A DNA stretch of 64,000 nucleotides from Amycolatopsis camponoti (GCF_902497555.1 NZ_CABVGP010000001.1:2212501-2276500), one strand, 5' to 3'. Shown: positions 49,355-58,656, numbered from the stretch's first letter. Notes: generated by a model not told the origin, from the letters alone. Numbers and translations are program-made.

Positions 49355-50404
49355 TCAGATCTTGCCCGCGGCCACGTCGGCGAGGGTCACGCGGGAGGAC
49401 TTGTAGTTCACCACCCAGTGCTTGGACGGTTCCGCCGAGGTGATCTCCTCACGGATCGGCAGGCCGTTGTCGGCGTTGATGATGAGGACGTCCGCACTGC
49501 CGCCCAGGATGGCGGGGGGCGCGGTGAGGGTCAGCGCGGCCTGGCCGTCGACGGCGGTCATGCCGACGATCATGTCCGGGATGGTCGCGTACAGCTTCAG
49601 CACGCCCGCGCGGACCTCCGCGTCGGCGGCGTTGGCGAACAGCGCGTGTTCGGTGTTGCTCCACAGGTGGTTGTTGATCAGGTTTTCCAGGTCCTTGCCC
49701 GTCGGACGCGGTCGGGGGGCGGGAACCGGCTTGCCGATCTTGCGGAACATCTCCGCGGTCTCCGCTTGGGCGTCCGCCCAGGCCTTTTCGGCCTCGGCGG
49801 GGCTCAGGCCGACTCCCAGAGCGTTGCCGCCCGCGGTGATCATCGCGGTCCTGGCCTTGTCGACGTCGCCGTTCGCGGCGAGACGGGCCGCCGCCATCAC
49901 CTTCCCGTCATACGGGGTAGCGGGCTGGGCGTCACCCTTGGCGACCGCGTCCACCAGGGTCTTCGCCGAGTCACCCGTGAACTGCTGGCCCTTGTCGGTG
50001 TAGAGGGTGTAGTCGAGGTCCGGTTTGCCGTCCAGCCCGAACTTCGTGTTGACGATCAGCGACGCGTCTCCTGGCTGCGTGCCGGCCGCCTTGACCGCGG
50101 AGGCCAGCTTCACCAGCGGTGCCTCGACCGCCGGTGGTACCTCGGCCGCCCGCGGGACCGCGTCGGACGGGCCGGCCGGGACGCTGCCGCCGGACGTAGC
50201 CACCACCACCGCCGCCGCGACGGCGGCCGCGCCCACGGCGGCGACGCCGACCTTGGGCCAGGAGAACCAGCGCTTCGGTCGCACGACCGCGGCTACGGGT
50301 TGTTCCTCCATCGCCGTCCGCAGTGCCGTGCGGGCGCGGTCATAGGCCTCGGGCCCGGGGGACGGCACGTCGCGCAGATTCTTCATGAGATCCATTTCAT
50401 CCAT
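49355..50404 (-). CDS. CU044_5270-like membrane protein paired with ECF sigma
   Basis: This 349-residue protein has a cytoplasmic N-terminus (MDEMDLMKNLRDVPSPGPEAYDRAR split by a basic stretch), one membrane helix (about residues 54-72) and a large extracytoplasmic domain. Such proteins are regularly encoded downstream of an ECF sigma factor in actinomycetes and are named CU044_5270 family in databases, from memory. They probably bind or sense for the sigma factor. The ATG at 50404 lies 10 bases after the sigma stop. There is no zinc-finger motif. Confidence 0.75.
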   Translation of the reverse strand: MDEMDLMKNLRDVPSPGPEAYDRARTALRTAMEEQPVAAVVRPKRWFSWPKVGVAAVGAAAVAAAVVVATSGGSVPAGPSDAVPRAAEVPPAVEAPLVKLASAVKAAGTQPGDASLIVNTKFGLDGKPDLDYTLYTDKGQQFTGDSAKTLVDAVAKGDAQPATPYDGKVMAAARLAANGDVDKARTAMITAGGNALGVGLSPAEAEKAWADAQAETAEMFRKIGKPVPAPRPRPTGKDLENLINNHLWSNTEHALFANAADAEVRAGVLKLYATIPDMIVGMTAVDGQAALTLTAPPAILGGSADVLIINADNGLPIREEITSAEPSKHWVVNYKSSRVTLADVAAGKI

Positions 50405-50414
50405 GGGGTGTCTT

Positions 50415-50969
50415 TCACGTTGTCGGGACTTGCAGCAGCGCGACCACTTCGGGGGCTTCACGCAGTGCCTTGCGCGCCTGGTGCAACAGGCGGCGGGCCG
50501 TGCCGGCGGGGATGTCGAGCACCCGCCCGGCTTCGGCGACGGTCAGGTCCTCCCAGGCGACCAGGCCCAGCACTTCCCGCTCTTCCGGTTTGAGCCGAGC
50601 CAGTGCCCTGCTGAGCTGTGCCTGCGTGTCCACGCGGGCATCCACCGCCGGCCAGGGATCCCAGTCGCTCGCCACGCCGGTCAGGTCCGACGCCGGCTCC
50701 TCGGCCGGTGCGGACCGCCAGTACCGGCGCAGCCGGTTCAGCGCGACGCCGTACAACCAAGGCCGGGCTTCGGGATACGAACGGTCGTAGTTCGCGCGGG
50801 ACTCGTAAGCCGCCACCCACACATCGCCGAGCACGTCCTCGGCGGCCTGCCGCCCCACTCTGCGCGCCAGATAGTTCCCGAGCGCGGTCTCGTGCCGGCT
50901 GATCACTTCCACGAAGGCATCGGTGTCCCCGCGCAGCGACCTACCGATCAGTTCCGCGTCTGACGACAT
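50415..50969 (-). CDS. ECF sigma factor
   Basis: This 184-residue sigma factor has region 2 (DAFVEVISRHETALGNYLARRVG and AEDVLGDVWVAAYE) and region 4 (LKPEEREVLGLVAWEDLTVAEAG and IPAGTARRLLHQAR). ATG 50969 is preceded by GAGGAGCTTC. It forms an operon with the membrane protein gene downstream, and the promoter lies in the 162-base gap facing the P450 gene. Confidence 0.88.
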   Translation of the reverse strand: MSSDAELIGRSLRGDTDAFVEVISRHETALGNYLARRVGRQAAEDVLGDVWVAAYESRANYDRSYPEARPWLYGVALNRLRRYWRSAPAEEPASDLTGVASDWDPWPAVDARVDTQAQLSRALARLKPEEREVLGLVAWEDLTVAEAGRVLDIPAGTARRLLHQARKALREAPEVVALLQVPTT

Positions 50970-51131
50970 GAAGCTCCTCGGGTTTCGCTTCGCCCTGACA
51001 CCCCGTCTTTGCCGCCGCGCGCCCAAAGCGTTCAGGCCGGGTCAATCCTTTGCGGTCCGAGCAGAACCGGATCACACTGTCGACGGGCACACCAGGCCAT
51101 CGTCGCTTCGACACGGCACCGGGAGAGCGCG

Positions 51132-52334
51132 ATGACAGCGCAGGGTCGACCACCGCTGTTCCCGTTCGACGCACCACCCTCGACCGACCCGGCCGCCGAG
51201 GCGATCCGGATGCTGCACACCGACCCGGTGCCCTGGGTCCGGTTGGCCGGCGGGCACGAGGTCCGGCTGGTCACCCGCTACGACGACGTCCAGCGCGCGA
51301 TGTCCGATCCCCGGATGAGCCGCGCCGCCCTGGCGACACCGGACGCACCCACCATCGTCCCCGGCCTGCAGTCACCGGACATGATGCCGAACATGGACCC
51401 ACCCGACCACACGAGACTGCGTCGCCTGGTGGCCAAGGCGTTCACCATCGGCAACGTGGAACTCCTGCGGCCGAGAGTGGAGACGGTCGCGACCGACCTG
51501 CTGGACCGGATGCTGGCCGCCGGACCGCCGGCGGACCTGGTCGGCGCGCTGGCCGAACCACTGCCCGGCATCGTGATCTGCGAACTGCTCGGCATCGCCC
51601 ACGACGAGCGCGAACCCCTGCTCGCCTTCATCGAAGCCATGTCCATAACCACCACGTTCGACCAGGAGGCGTTCGCGGCCACCGGCGCCGTCGCCGCGTC
51701 GCACCTGCTCGGGTTGATCGAGCGCAAGCGTCACCACCCCGGCGACGACCTGCTCTCCGGACTGACCCAGGTGCACGACGAGGACGGCGATCGGCTCAGC
51801 GAAGCCGAACTGCTGATCACCGTGCTGCTGCTGATCGGCGCCGGCCAGGAGACCACCATGGCTCAGCTGGCCAAGTCCGTGCTGGTGTTGTCCCACCACC
51901 CGGACCAGTGGGCACGCCTGGTGGCGGCGCCGGACCTGGTGCCGAACGCGGTCGAGGAACTGCTCCGGGTCGTCGCCCTGGGACACGCCGGACAGCCACG
52001 AATGGCCCGTGAAGACGTCGAATTCTCCGATCGGACCGTCGAAGCCGGCACCACGGTGTTCCCGGTCGTGACGGCGGCCAACCGGGACCCCGCCGTCTTC
52101 CCCGACCCGGACCGGTTCGACGTGGACCGCACCGAAGCGGCCCGCCACCTGTCGTTCGGCCGCGGAGCGCATTTCTGCCTCGGCGCGCCGCTGGCCAGGA
52201 TGGAACTGCAGGTCGCGCTGCACGCCCTGGTGACCAGGATGCCCGGCCTGCGGGTGGCCGAGCGGGACGACGAGCTGGCGTGGCAGCCCGAGAGCCTGAC
52301 CCGAGGACTGCGAAGGCTCCTGATCACGTGGTGA
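51132..52334 (+). CDS. Cytochrome P450, bacterial class I
   Basis: This 400-residue P450 contains the heme-binding loop SFGRGAHFCLGAPLAR with its axial cysteine, the I-helix oxygen-activation motif LIGAGQETTM, and the ExxR helix region EELLRVVALG (Glu-x-x-Arg: EELLR). It is soluble and of the CYP105/107-like bacterial type that needs separate ferredoxin and reductase, neither of which is adjacent. It may hydroxylate a xenobiotic or secondary metabolite, but substrate is unknown. The ATG follows GGGAGAGCGCG. Confidence 0.9.
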   Translation: MTAQGRPPLFPFDAPPSTDPAAEAIRMLHTDPVPWVRLAGGHEVRLVTRYDDVQRAMSDPRMSRAALATPDAPTIVPGLQSPDMMPNMDPPDHTRLRRLVAKAFTIGNVELLRPRVETVATDLLDRMLAAGPPADLVGALAEPLPGIVICELLGIAHDEREPLLAFIEAMSITTTFDQEAFAATGAVAASHLLGLIERKRHHPGDDLLSGLTQVHDEDGDRLSEAELLITVLLLIGAGQETTMAQLAKSVLVLSHHPDQWARLVAAPDLVPNAVEELLRVVALGHAGQPRMAREDVEFSDRTVEAGTTVFPVVTAANRDPAVFPDPDRFDVDRTEAARHLSFGRGAHFCLGAPLARMELQVALHALVTRMPGLRVAERDDELAWQPESLTRGLRRLLITW

Positions 52335-52409
52335 ATCCCGGGATCGTTGTCTGCCAAGGAGCGCTCGCGCGTACCCTGCCGGGAGGACGCCAGAGCTGGG
52401 GAGCGCCGG

Positions 52410-52898
52410 ATGCGTGGACGTTATTGGCTGCCGCTGTCGTACGTCCTGCTGGCGACCGGGCTGTGGCTCTGGACGGACTACTGGCCGTGGCTGCTCTGGG
52501 CGTTCCCGATCGCACTCGTCGTCACGTTCCTGGTTGTCGTGTCCGGGTACAGCATGGAGTTCACGATCCGGCGGCGGTGGCGCGAGATGCGGAAACTCGC
52601 CGCGCGGATCGGCGCGCGCGACGGCGAGCTGGTGTACGAGAGCCGGCGGCGGTGGGCGGTCCTCGGCCACCAGGCTTCGATGTGCCTGCAGACCATCCGC
52701 CCCGGCACGGTGGCGGAGGTCCGGCGGGCGCTCGCCGGGCGGATCAGGGCCGCCGGCTACGTGTCCCACTCCAACGGTTACTGGTGGACCAGGAACGGCA
52801 AGATCACGCTCACCACCACCTTCCGGACCGAGGGGTCCTTCCGTGTGCTCCCCGAGGGCCACGTCTTCACCGAAATCTGCATGCTCGAGACGATCTAG
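52410..52898 (+). CDS. Two-helix membrane protein, unknown
   Basis: This 162-residue protein has two adjacent membrane helices (about residues 7-22 and 28-46) and a C-terminal soluble domain with SHSNGYWWTRNGKITLTTTFRTEGSF. The start at 52410 has GGGGAG upstream. I recognise no family. It follows the P450 gene by 75 bases on the same strand, so it may be co-transcribed. Confidence 0.65.
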   Translation: MRGRYWLPLSYVLLATGLWLWTDYWPWLLWAFPIALVVTFLVVVSGYSMEFTIRRRWREMRKLAARIGARDGELVYESRRRWAVLGHQASMCLQTIRPGTVAEVRRALAGRIRAAGYVSHSNGYWWTRNGKITLTTTFRTEGSFRVLPEGHVFTEICMLETI

Positions 52899-52933
52899 TA
52901 CCCCATCGGCAGTCACGGAGTGGCTTCGCCGGG

Positions 52934-53401
52934 TCAGTCCTGCAGGTCCTCGGCCGTGAAGGAGCGGTGCTCGGTGAGCTGGGCCAGGTGTGTTTCCAGG
53001 ACTTCGAGCTGCTCGGGTCCGATCCGGGCTGCCCAGCGGCTGCGCACGTCGTCGAACAGTGCGCCGCCGATGGTCATCAGCTCGTGGCCGCGGTGGGTGA
53101 CTCGTACGCGCTTGCGGCGGGCGTCGCCGGGATCGGGCTCGCGGTTGACGTAGCCGAACCCCTCCAGCGTGGCGATGGTTTGCGCGGCGGCCTGCTTGGT
53201 GACCGACAGACGGCGACCGAGTTCGGAGGCAGTGTCCGCGCCCGCGTCCACGGCGCGCAACGCGAACTCGTGCACCGGGCGGACGCCCGCGTGGCCGCGT
53301 CTCGCCAGCTCCACGCTCACCTCGTCGACCATCGTGTGGAACCCGCCGAGCAGCAGAAGCGCGAGCTCGGCGCCGCTGGACTGCGCCATGCGGTCGATCA
53401 T
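52934..53401 (-). CDS. MarR-family regulator of the divergent hydrolase
   Basis: This 155-residue MarR protein has [47 protein letters not shown] (quoted in pieces: recognition helix [14 protein letters not shown], wing [10 protein letters not shown]). It is divergent from an alpha/beta hydrolase gene. Between them lies a striking 19-bp inverted repeat, which suggests it represses both itself and the hydrolase. MIDRM at the start gives two possible ATG starts (53401 and 53389). The inducer is unknown. Confidence 0.87.
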   Translation of the reverse strand: MIDRMAQSSGAELALLLLGGFHTMVDEVSVELARRGHAGVRPVHEFALRAVDAGADTASELGRRLSVTKQAAAQTIATLEGFGYVNREPDPGDARRKRVRVTHRGHELMTIGGALFDDVRSRWAARIGPEQLEVLETHLAQLTEHRSFTAEDLQD

Positions 53402-53415
53402 ACGAGGCGCACCGA

Positions 53416-53468
53416 GATAGACAAGTCACTTGTCCATCCTCTAAGGTTCGACAAGTGACTTGTCTATC
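53416..53468. promoter_or_regulatory. Paired MarR-type operators
   Basis: Two 15-bp palindromes, GACAAGTCACTTGTC (53420-53434) and GACAAGTGACTTGTC (53450-53464), are exactly 30 bp apart, about three helical turns. Together they form a perfect 19-bp inverted repeat (53416-53434 with 53450-53468). They lie between the divergent MarR and hydrolase genes. Confidence 0.85.
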
Positions 53469-53484
53469 GACGGGAAGTAAGCTC

Positions 53485-54360
53485 ATGAATCGCCCAGCCG
53501 CCACCATCCCCGGCGTCGAGCACCACCGTCTCAGCCTCAACGGCACCGAGCTGCACTACGCGGCCGCCGGCACCGCGGGGTCTCCCGTACTGCTGGTGCA
53601 CGGCTTTCCGGAGACCTGGTGGGTCTTCCACAAGCTGATCCCCCTGCTGAGCGAGCACCACCGGGTGTTCGCCGTCGACCTGCGCGGATTCGGTGACTCC
53701 GCCACCGCCACCCCGGAGCACGACAGCGCGACCTCGGCGAAAGACCTCAGCGACCTGATCACGCGGCTGGGCGTCGGACCGGTGCACCTCGCCGGCCAGG
53801 ACATCAGCGGCCCCACGACGTTCCGCGTCGCCAACACCCACCCCGAGCTCGTCCGCAGCTACACCGGGATCGAGACCGGGCTTCCGGGATTCGGCGCCGA
53901 GAAGCTCGCCGACGTCGCCCACGGCGGCGCCTGGCACATCGGCGTTCTCGCCGCCCCGGGCATCCCGGAGATGCTCCTCACCGGACGCGAGCGCGCGTTC
54001 ATCGCCGACTACGCGATCCCCTCGCTCGCCGCGAGCCCCGACGCGTTCACCGGCACCGACATCGACGAGCTCGTCCGCTCCTATGCGCGACCCCACGCGT
54101 TTCTCGGCGCCGCCGGCCTGTACCGGTCCTTCATCTCGGAAGGCGAAGAACTTCGCGAGCTCGCAGTCCGGAAGCTGGACATGCCCGTGCTCGCGGTGAC
54201 GGGGTTCTCGGGGGAGTTCACACCCACGACGTTGCGGCAGGTCGCCACCGACGTGACCGCGGTACGGATCGAAGGGATCGGGCACTACGTGGCGATGGAA
54301 GCCCCCGACCAGCTCGCGGCCGCTCTGCGGTCCTTCTACGCGGACGTCGACCGGAATTGA
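53485..54360 (+). CDS. Alpha/beta hydrolase, epoxide hydrolase-like
   Basis: This 291-residue protein has [10 protein letters not shown] as the oxyanion motif and LAGQDISGP as the nucleophile elbow, with an aspartate (not serine) as nucleophile. That pattern belongs to epoxide hydrolases and haloalkane dehalogenases. The catalytic histidine lies in [16 protein letters not shown] 53485 was chosen because GGAAGTAAG precedes it; the GTG at 53455 falls inside the operator. It is likely induced when the divergent MarR protein binds a ligand. Confidence 0.85.
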   Translation: MNRPAATIPGVEHHRLSLNGTELHYAAAGTAGSPVLLVHGFPETWWVFHKLIPLLSEHHRVFAVDLRGFGDSATATPEHDSATSAKDLSDLITRLGVGPVHLAGQDISGPTTFRVANTHPELVRSYTGIETGLPGFGAEKLADVAHGGAWHIGVLAAPGIPEMLLTGRERAFIADYAIPSLAASPDAFTGTDIDELVRSYARPHAFLGAAGLYRSFISEGEELRELAVRKLDMPVLAVTGFSGEFTPTTLRQVATDVTAVRIEGIGHYVAMEAPDQLAAALRSFYADVDRN

Positions 54361-54472
54361 CGACCGATCGGCGGCGCACACGGTGGGTGACATCGCCGAG
54401 ATCAACCGGCACGTCGGCCACGCCGACATCGTCCGTGAACTCGTCGACGGCGCCATCGGCTTGAGCGCCGGC

Positions 54473-55288
54473 TCAGTAGCGCAGCTCGGTTAGCACTCCG
54501 TAGTGATCGGAGGGCATCGTCGCGCCGGCTGCCGCGGTGCCGAGGAGCTGTGCCCGGGTCGGCTGCCCGGCGCCGCCCCGGCGGAACGAGGTCGAGAAGA
54601 CGTAGTCGATGCGCCGGTCGCGAGGCAGCACCGCCGCCGCCCAGGGGTTCGCGGTGGACCAGGTGTGGCCCGGGCCGGTGCCGGCGAATTCCCAGGCGTC
54701 GTGCCAGCACACCCCGGCGCCCGCGGCACGGCCGGTGAGCATCCGGATTTCGTCGCAATCCGGTGTGGCGTTGAAATCGCCGCACACCACGGTCAGCGCG
54801 CCGCGGCCGAGTTCACGCACTCGCTGTGCCAGCTCGGTGACCTGGTCCTGCCGGATGCGGGTGTGGTGCAACGGCCAGTCGAGCATGACGCTCACCAGCC
54901 GGACCGGGCCACGAGGGCCATCGATGTCGGCCCGGACCGCGCTGCCCTCATGGCCCGGAGGTCCGGGCAGGACCCAGGACTCCACTGTGGTGATCGGCCA
55001 GCGGGAAAGCACCGCGCTGCCCGACGTCACGCCTTCTTCCTCGCGATCGCCGGAAAACCGGTGGTGGTGCAGCCCCGCCGCGGCGGCGAGCTCCCGTGCC
55101 TGATCCCGATCGGCCGCCGACCACGCCTCCTGGAGGGCCAAGACGTCCGGGGCGTGTTCGGCGAGAACCGCGGCGATGCCGCCTTGCCGCTGTTCCCATG
55201 GACCGAACCGGCCCCAGACGTTCCAGGTGATCAGCCGGAGCCGCGACTCGATCAGCGCCCCGTACGGCCGGAGGGGGTCAACGGTCAT
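54473..55288 (-). CDS. Endonuclease/exonuclease/phosphatase-family hydrolase
   Basis: This 271-residue protein carries the full EEP signature: WNVWGRF, LALQEAW, VCGDFNATPD, RIDYVF and MPSDHYGV. These place the catalytic Asp, Asn, Glu and His as in exonuclease III or sphingomyelinase-like phosphodiesterases. No signal peptide is seen. The DNA, nucleotide or lipid substrate cannot be told from sequence. The 112-base stretch between its end and the hydrolase at 54360 could hold the remnant of a gene (VGDIAEINRHVGHADIV). Confidence 0.85.
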   Translation of the reverse strand: MTVDPLRPYGALIESRLRLITWNVWGRFGPWEQRQGGIAAVLAEHAPDVLALQEAWSAADRDQARELAAAAGLHHHRFSGDREEEGVTSGSAVLSRWPITTVESWVLPGPPGHEGSAVRADIDGPRGPVRLVSVMLDWPLHHTRIRQDQVTELAQRVRELGRGALTVVCGDFNATPDCDEIRMLTGRAAGAGVCWHDAWEFAGTGPGHTWSTANPWAAAVLPRDRRIDYVFSTSFRRGGAGQPTRAQLLGTAAAGATMPSDHYGVLTELRY

Positions 55289-55410
55289 GATGACGTCGAC
55301 GATACCGCCGAGCGGCGGCCGGGAGCCAGCAAACCGGCCGGCGCCGCGTTCGCTCTTCGCGACCCCAATACCCTCACGATGTACCGCCGGACAAAGGAAG
55401 GAGCGTGGGG

Positions 55411-55860
55411 ATGCCGACGCTGGTGGCCGCGATCGACGACCGCATCGAAGTCGAGTACGGCCAGTTCCTCCTGCAGGAGATCCCGATGACCCGCACTGCG
55501 CTGAACCTGCCCGTGCCGCGGGGCGACTGGCTCGCGGTCGGCGGTCCGGGCGGGCTTCTGCTCCACAGCGCCGGGACCGACCACTACCCGGCCGTGCGGC
55601 TGGAACTCTGGGACGTCGATCCGCTGCCGGGGCTCGGCGACTGGGACCAGGTGGTCGAGGTCGCCTGCGATCTGAGTGATCTGGTTCGGCTGCAGTCGGT
55701 CACCGCGATCCAGTCGCCGAACGTCTTGACCATCGGCCGTCCCGGTCTGCACCGTGCCCGTGTGCATTCCGGCCGGCGCGTCGAGGCCGCGGAACTCGAG
55801 GAAGGGTCCTACGCCGAAGGCGTCGAGGGCTGGCTGGTTCAGCTCTGGCCCGGCGTCTGA
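55411..55860 (+). CDS. Small soluble protein, unknown function
   Basis: This 149-residue protein is soluble and beta-rich by inspection, with no catalytic motif or signal peptide. ATG 55411 follows AAGGAAGGAG at the right distance; GTG 55405 is too close to it. It converges on the secreted hydrolase gene, and the two overlap by 22 bases. I recognise no family. Confidence 0.65.
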   Translation: MPTLVAAIDDRIEVEYGQFLLQEIPMTRTALNLPVPRGDWLAVGGPGGLLLHSAGTDHYPAVRLELWDVDPLPGLGDWDQVVEVACDLSDLVRLQSVTAIQSPNVLTIGRPGLHRARVHSGRRVEAAELEEGSYAEGVEGWLVQLWPGV

Positions 55861-56852
55861 CCGAACCGGTGCAGGACGTCGAGCGCGGCCGGGGCGAGAG
55901 TGTCCGCATGGTCGGCGTCGTGCAGCAGGTGGTCCACTCCGGGCAGCGGCACCCGGCCCGGTCCGCCCACGTGCGCGCGGCGCAGGGCGGCGGTCAAGGC
56001 ATCCGTTGTGGCACAAGGAACTTGGGTGTCGTTCGTGCCGCAGGTCAGCAGCACCCGGGTCCCCGGACGCAGGGCCGCGGCGGCGTCCGGCGGGTAGACG
56101 GCGTCGTCGCTGTCCACGAACCGGCCGCTCGCTCCTTGGAAAGCCGTGAAGAGCCGTGCGAGGACGGGCGGCAGGTCGGTGGTGTCGACCGGCCGGTGTT
56201 CGCGCAGGGCGGTGACGGCGGCGTCGATCGCCGTGTCGATGGCCCGCTGCTGCTCCGGCGTGAGGGCCGCCTCGGCGGTCTGGGCGTGCAGTTGCAGCGC
56301 GACCAGGTCCAGCAGGCGGATCGCCTGCGGTTGCAGCAGTGCCAGGCCGGCCGGGCGCGGGTGGACGGTGCCGCCGAGCAGCAACGCCGTCATCGCGCCC
56401 TCGCTGTGCCCGACGACCAGCAGCGCGTGCGGGTCGGTCTCCGGCTGGTCGCGCAACAACTCGTAGGCGGCTTTCGCCTGACGGACGAACGCCGGGTAGT
56501 CGAGTGTTTCCGGGTGGTCGCGGTAGGCGCCGAGGCCGGTGCGGCCGGTGCCGTACTTGTCGAACCGCAGCGTGGCGACCCGGTCGCCGCCGAGCGCGCC
56601 GGCCACCTGGGCCAGGGTGTTCGGGGATGCGGCCGGTTGGTTGCCGTCGCGGTCGGTGGGGCCGCTGCCGGGCAGCAGCAGTGCGGCGCGCAACCGTTGC
56701 CCGGCGCGGTGTTCGGGGACGTGCAGGGTGCCGTACGTCGCGGTTCCGTCGATCGTGAAGACGATCTCGCGATCGGCGGCGGGCACGAGGGCGGGCGGGG
56801 TGGCGGTCACGGCGGCCAGCGACATCGCGACCGCGGCGAGGTGGGGGAGCAT
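55839..56852 (-). CDS. Secreted alpha/beta hydrolase
   Basis: This 337-residue hydrolase has an N-terminal signal peptide (MLPHLAAVAMSLAAVTATPP). Its nucleophile elbow is VVGHSEGAM, the acid is probably in LLTCGTNDTQVP and the histidine in GVDHLLHDAD. LLLPGSGPTDRDGN resembles the oxyanion loop of acyl-CoA thioesterase/dienelactone-type hydrolases of the BAAT/YqiA class. It is exported, with substrate unknown. It overlaps the converging gene at 55411-55860 by 22 bases. Confidence 0.8.
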   Translation of the reverse strand: MLPHLAAVAMSLAAVTATPPALVPAADREIVFTIDGTATYGTLHVPEHRAGQRLRAALLLPGSGPTDRDGNQPAASPNTLAQVAGALGGDRVATLRFDKYGTGRTGLGAYRDHPETLDYPAFVRQAKAAYELLRDQPETDPHALLVVGHSEGAMTALLLGGTVHPRPAGLALLQPQAIRLLDLVALQLHAQTAEAALTPEQQRAIDTAIDAAVTALREHRPVDTTDLPPVLARLFTAFQGASGRFVDSDDAVYPPDAAAALRPGTRVLLTCGTNDTQVPCATTDALTAALRRAHVGGPGRVPLPGVDHLLHDADHADTLAPAALDVLHRFGQTPGQS

Positions 56853-56863
56853 CGGTTCGCCTT

Positions 56864-57214
56864 TCAGCGCAGAGCGTTCTCGACCAGCGTGACGGTCGCG
56901 CGCGGGTCGTCGACCTGGACGACCAGGCGGGCGTAGCGCTCGTCGGCGAGTTCGATCACGACGGCCTTCGACGGATCCTTGACGTCCCAGAAGACCTTTT
57001 CGCCGTCGAGGTGGAACGTGCCCGCCGTGATGACGCCGGGCACGTGGGCACCCGGCGCGCGGATTCCCTTGGGATCGGCGGCGATGCCGGGATCCGCGGT
57101 CGCGCCACGGACGTTGACCAGCGGGATGCTCAGGCTGCTCTTGAAGGCCCAGAGCTTGTCGAGACCTTCGATCACGACAACGAGGTCGTCGCCGTCGATG
57201 TGGACCAGTGCCAT
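56864..57214 (-). CDS. Small PH-like beta-rich protein
   Basis: This 116-residue soluble protein begins MALVHIDGDDLVVVIEGLDKL and has a regular beta pattern and a C-terminal helix (DPRATVTLVENAL). It resembles small bacterial PH-like proteins common in actinomycetes, but no function is known to me. AAGGAAACC precedes ATG 57214. It lies between the secreted hydrolase and a TetR gene on the same strand, so all three may be one transcript under TetR control. Confidence 0.6.
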   Translation of the reverse strand: MALVHIDGDDLVVVIEGLDKLWAFKSSLSIPLVNVRGATADPGIAADPKGIRAPGAHVPGVITAGTFHLDGEKVFWDVKDPSKAVVIELADERYARLVVQVDDPRATVTLVENALR

Positions 57215-57227
57215 GTCGGTTTCCTTG

Positions 57228-57728
57228 TCAGCCGGGAAAATGGAAGCTTTGGGCGAGTGCGGCGGCGACACCGTCCGGGTTACCGCGCAGGAGGATGCCC
57301 AGTGCGGCCGCCGTGAGGGCGGCCGCCAGGACGGTGGAAATGCCGAGCGCGTCGGCGATCGCCTGGTCGACGGCGGCCAGCGCCGCGTTCACTTCGGCGG
57401 CCACCTCGTCGTCGGCCGGCGCCCGTTCGACCGCCGCGAGCAGCAGCAGGCCGAGGTCGGCCGAGGTGATGAGCCGCAGCGCGGTCGCGGCATCCGGTGC
57501 CGCGGCGAGCTTTTCGGCCAGGGGACGGACGTCGTCGGCGAGGTGCCGGCGCAAGGCGACCAGGTAGAGGCCGCGCTTGCTGCCGAACGTCTTGTACAGG
57601 CTGTTGCGGTGCACGCCGAGGTGGGTGACGAGGTCGTCGACGGACACCCCGTCGTACGCGCGGCCGCCGAACAACCCCACGGCGGCGCGCACCACCTCGT
57701 CCTCGTCGAACGCCCGTTGCCTGCCCAT
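57228..57728 (-). CDS. TetR-family regulator
   Basis: This 166-residue TetR protein has a helix-turn-helix (VSVDDLVTHLGVHRNSLYKTFGSKRGLY split: recognition helix VHRNSLYKTFG) at about residues 25-55 and a variable ligand-binding domain. ATG 57728 was chosen because the family start GRQRAFDEDEVVRAA follows. The gene is the first of a likely operon with 56864 and 55839 and lies beside an inverted repeat operator. Confidence 0.85.
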   Translation of the reverse strand: MGRQRAFDEDEVVRAAVGLFGGRAYDGVSVDDLVTHLGVHRNSLYKTFGSKRGLYLVALRRHLADDVRPLAEKLAAAPDAATALRLITSADLGLLLLAAVERAPADDEVAAEVNAALAAVDQAIADALGISTVLAAALTAAALGILLRGNPDGVAAALAQSFHFPG

Positions 57729-57744
57729 GCCACGACGATAGCCT

Positions 57745-57782
57745 TTTGAGGAACGATCAGTCAAGAACGACCGTTCCTCAAA
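57745..57782. promoter_or_regulatory. Inverted repeat operator upstream of the TetR gene
   Basis: TTTGAGGAACG (57745-57755) and CGTTCCTCAAA (57772-57782) form perfect 11-bp arms 16 bases apart. GAACGACCGTTC lies at the right side. It is probably the TetR autoregulatory site. Confidence 0.65.
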
Positions 57783-57814
57783 TTTTCTTCGTGCCGATCA
57801 TGGCCGGCTCGGGC

Positions 57815-58564
57815 TCAGATCTGGTTCTCGCCGCCGTCGACGTACACGTTGGCGCCCAGCATGAAGCTGCTGTCGGGCGAAGCCAGGAAAGCCACGGCGG
57901 CCGCGACCTCCTCGACGCGCCCGAGCCGTCCGATGGCGATCCGGGCCGCTTCGGCGGCCTTGAACGCCGGCGCGTTCTCCTCGCCCATGAGCTCGGTCAT
58001 CCCGGAGGTGTCGGTCGGGCCGGGGGAGAGGGCGTTGACCCGGATCCCGCGGTCCTTCAGCTCGTTCGCCCAGACGCGCGTGAACGTCCGCAACGCCGCC
58101 TTGGATGCCGCGTAGGCGCCGAAGCCCGCGGTGCCGCGGTCGGCCGCGGTGGAGGCGTTGATGATCACCGAGGCGCCCTCGTTGAGCAGCGGAAGCGCTT
58201 TCTGGACGGTGAAGACGGTGCCCTTGACGTTGACGCCGAAGACCTGGTCGAAGTCCTCGGCGGTGATCGTCTCGATGGTGGCGAACGAGGCGGTGGCCGC
58301 GTTGGCGAACAGCACGTCCAGGCCCTGGCCGCGACCCGCGACCCGCTCGTAGAGGCGGTCCAGGTCGGCCGGGTCCGTGATGTCACCCGGCACCGCGGTC
58401 ACCGTCCCGCCGATCGCCGCCACCGCCTCGTCCAGTTCGGTCTCGCGGCGTCCGGTGATGAACACGTGCGCGCCCTCGGCGACCAGCCGGGCGGCGGTGG
58501 CCCGGCCGATCCCGCGCGTACCGCCCCCGGTCACGACCGCGGTTTTGCCTTCCAGTCTCAGCAT
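57815..58564 (-). CDS. Short-chain dehydrogenase/reductase
   Basis: This 249-residue classical SDR has the NAD(P)-binding TGGGTRGIG, the NAA motif, the serine in INASTAAD and the catalytic YAASK. The C-terminus ends LGANVYVDGGENQI as in fabG-like family members. It is likely an NADP-dependent ketoreductase. It is divergent from a TetR gene at 58657, with two palindromes between them. Confidence 0.9.
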   Translation of the reverse strand: MLRLEGKTAVVTGGGTRGIGRATAARLVAEGAHVFITGRRETELDEAVAAIGGTVTAVPGDITDPADLDRLYERVAGRGQGLDVLFANAATASFATIETITAEDFDQVFGVNVKGTVFTVQKALPLLNEGASVIINASTAADRGTAGFGAYAASKAALRTFTRVWANELKDRGIRVNALSPGPTDTSGMTELMGEENAPAFKAAEAARIAIGRLGRVEEVAAAVAFLASPDSSFMLGANVYVDGGENQI

Positions 58565-58581
58565 TCTCGACCTCCGGATAA

Positions 58582-58640
58582 TTGTGCACCGATCGGTGCC
58601 GAAGTCGACCCTAGCAGCTTCTGCACCGATCGGTGCACAA
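58582..58640. promoter_or_regulatory. Paired TetR operators between SDR and TetR genes
   Basis: Two GCACCGATCGGTGC palindromes (58586-58599 and 58623-58636) form perfect 18-bp arms (58582-58599 and 58623-58640) 23 bases apart. The second site overlaps the likely -35 of the TetR gene. A TAGGAT -10 follows at 58645-58650. Confidence 0.8.
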
Positions 58641-58656
58641 GCGGTAGGATGTGGTG

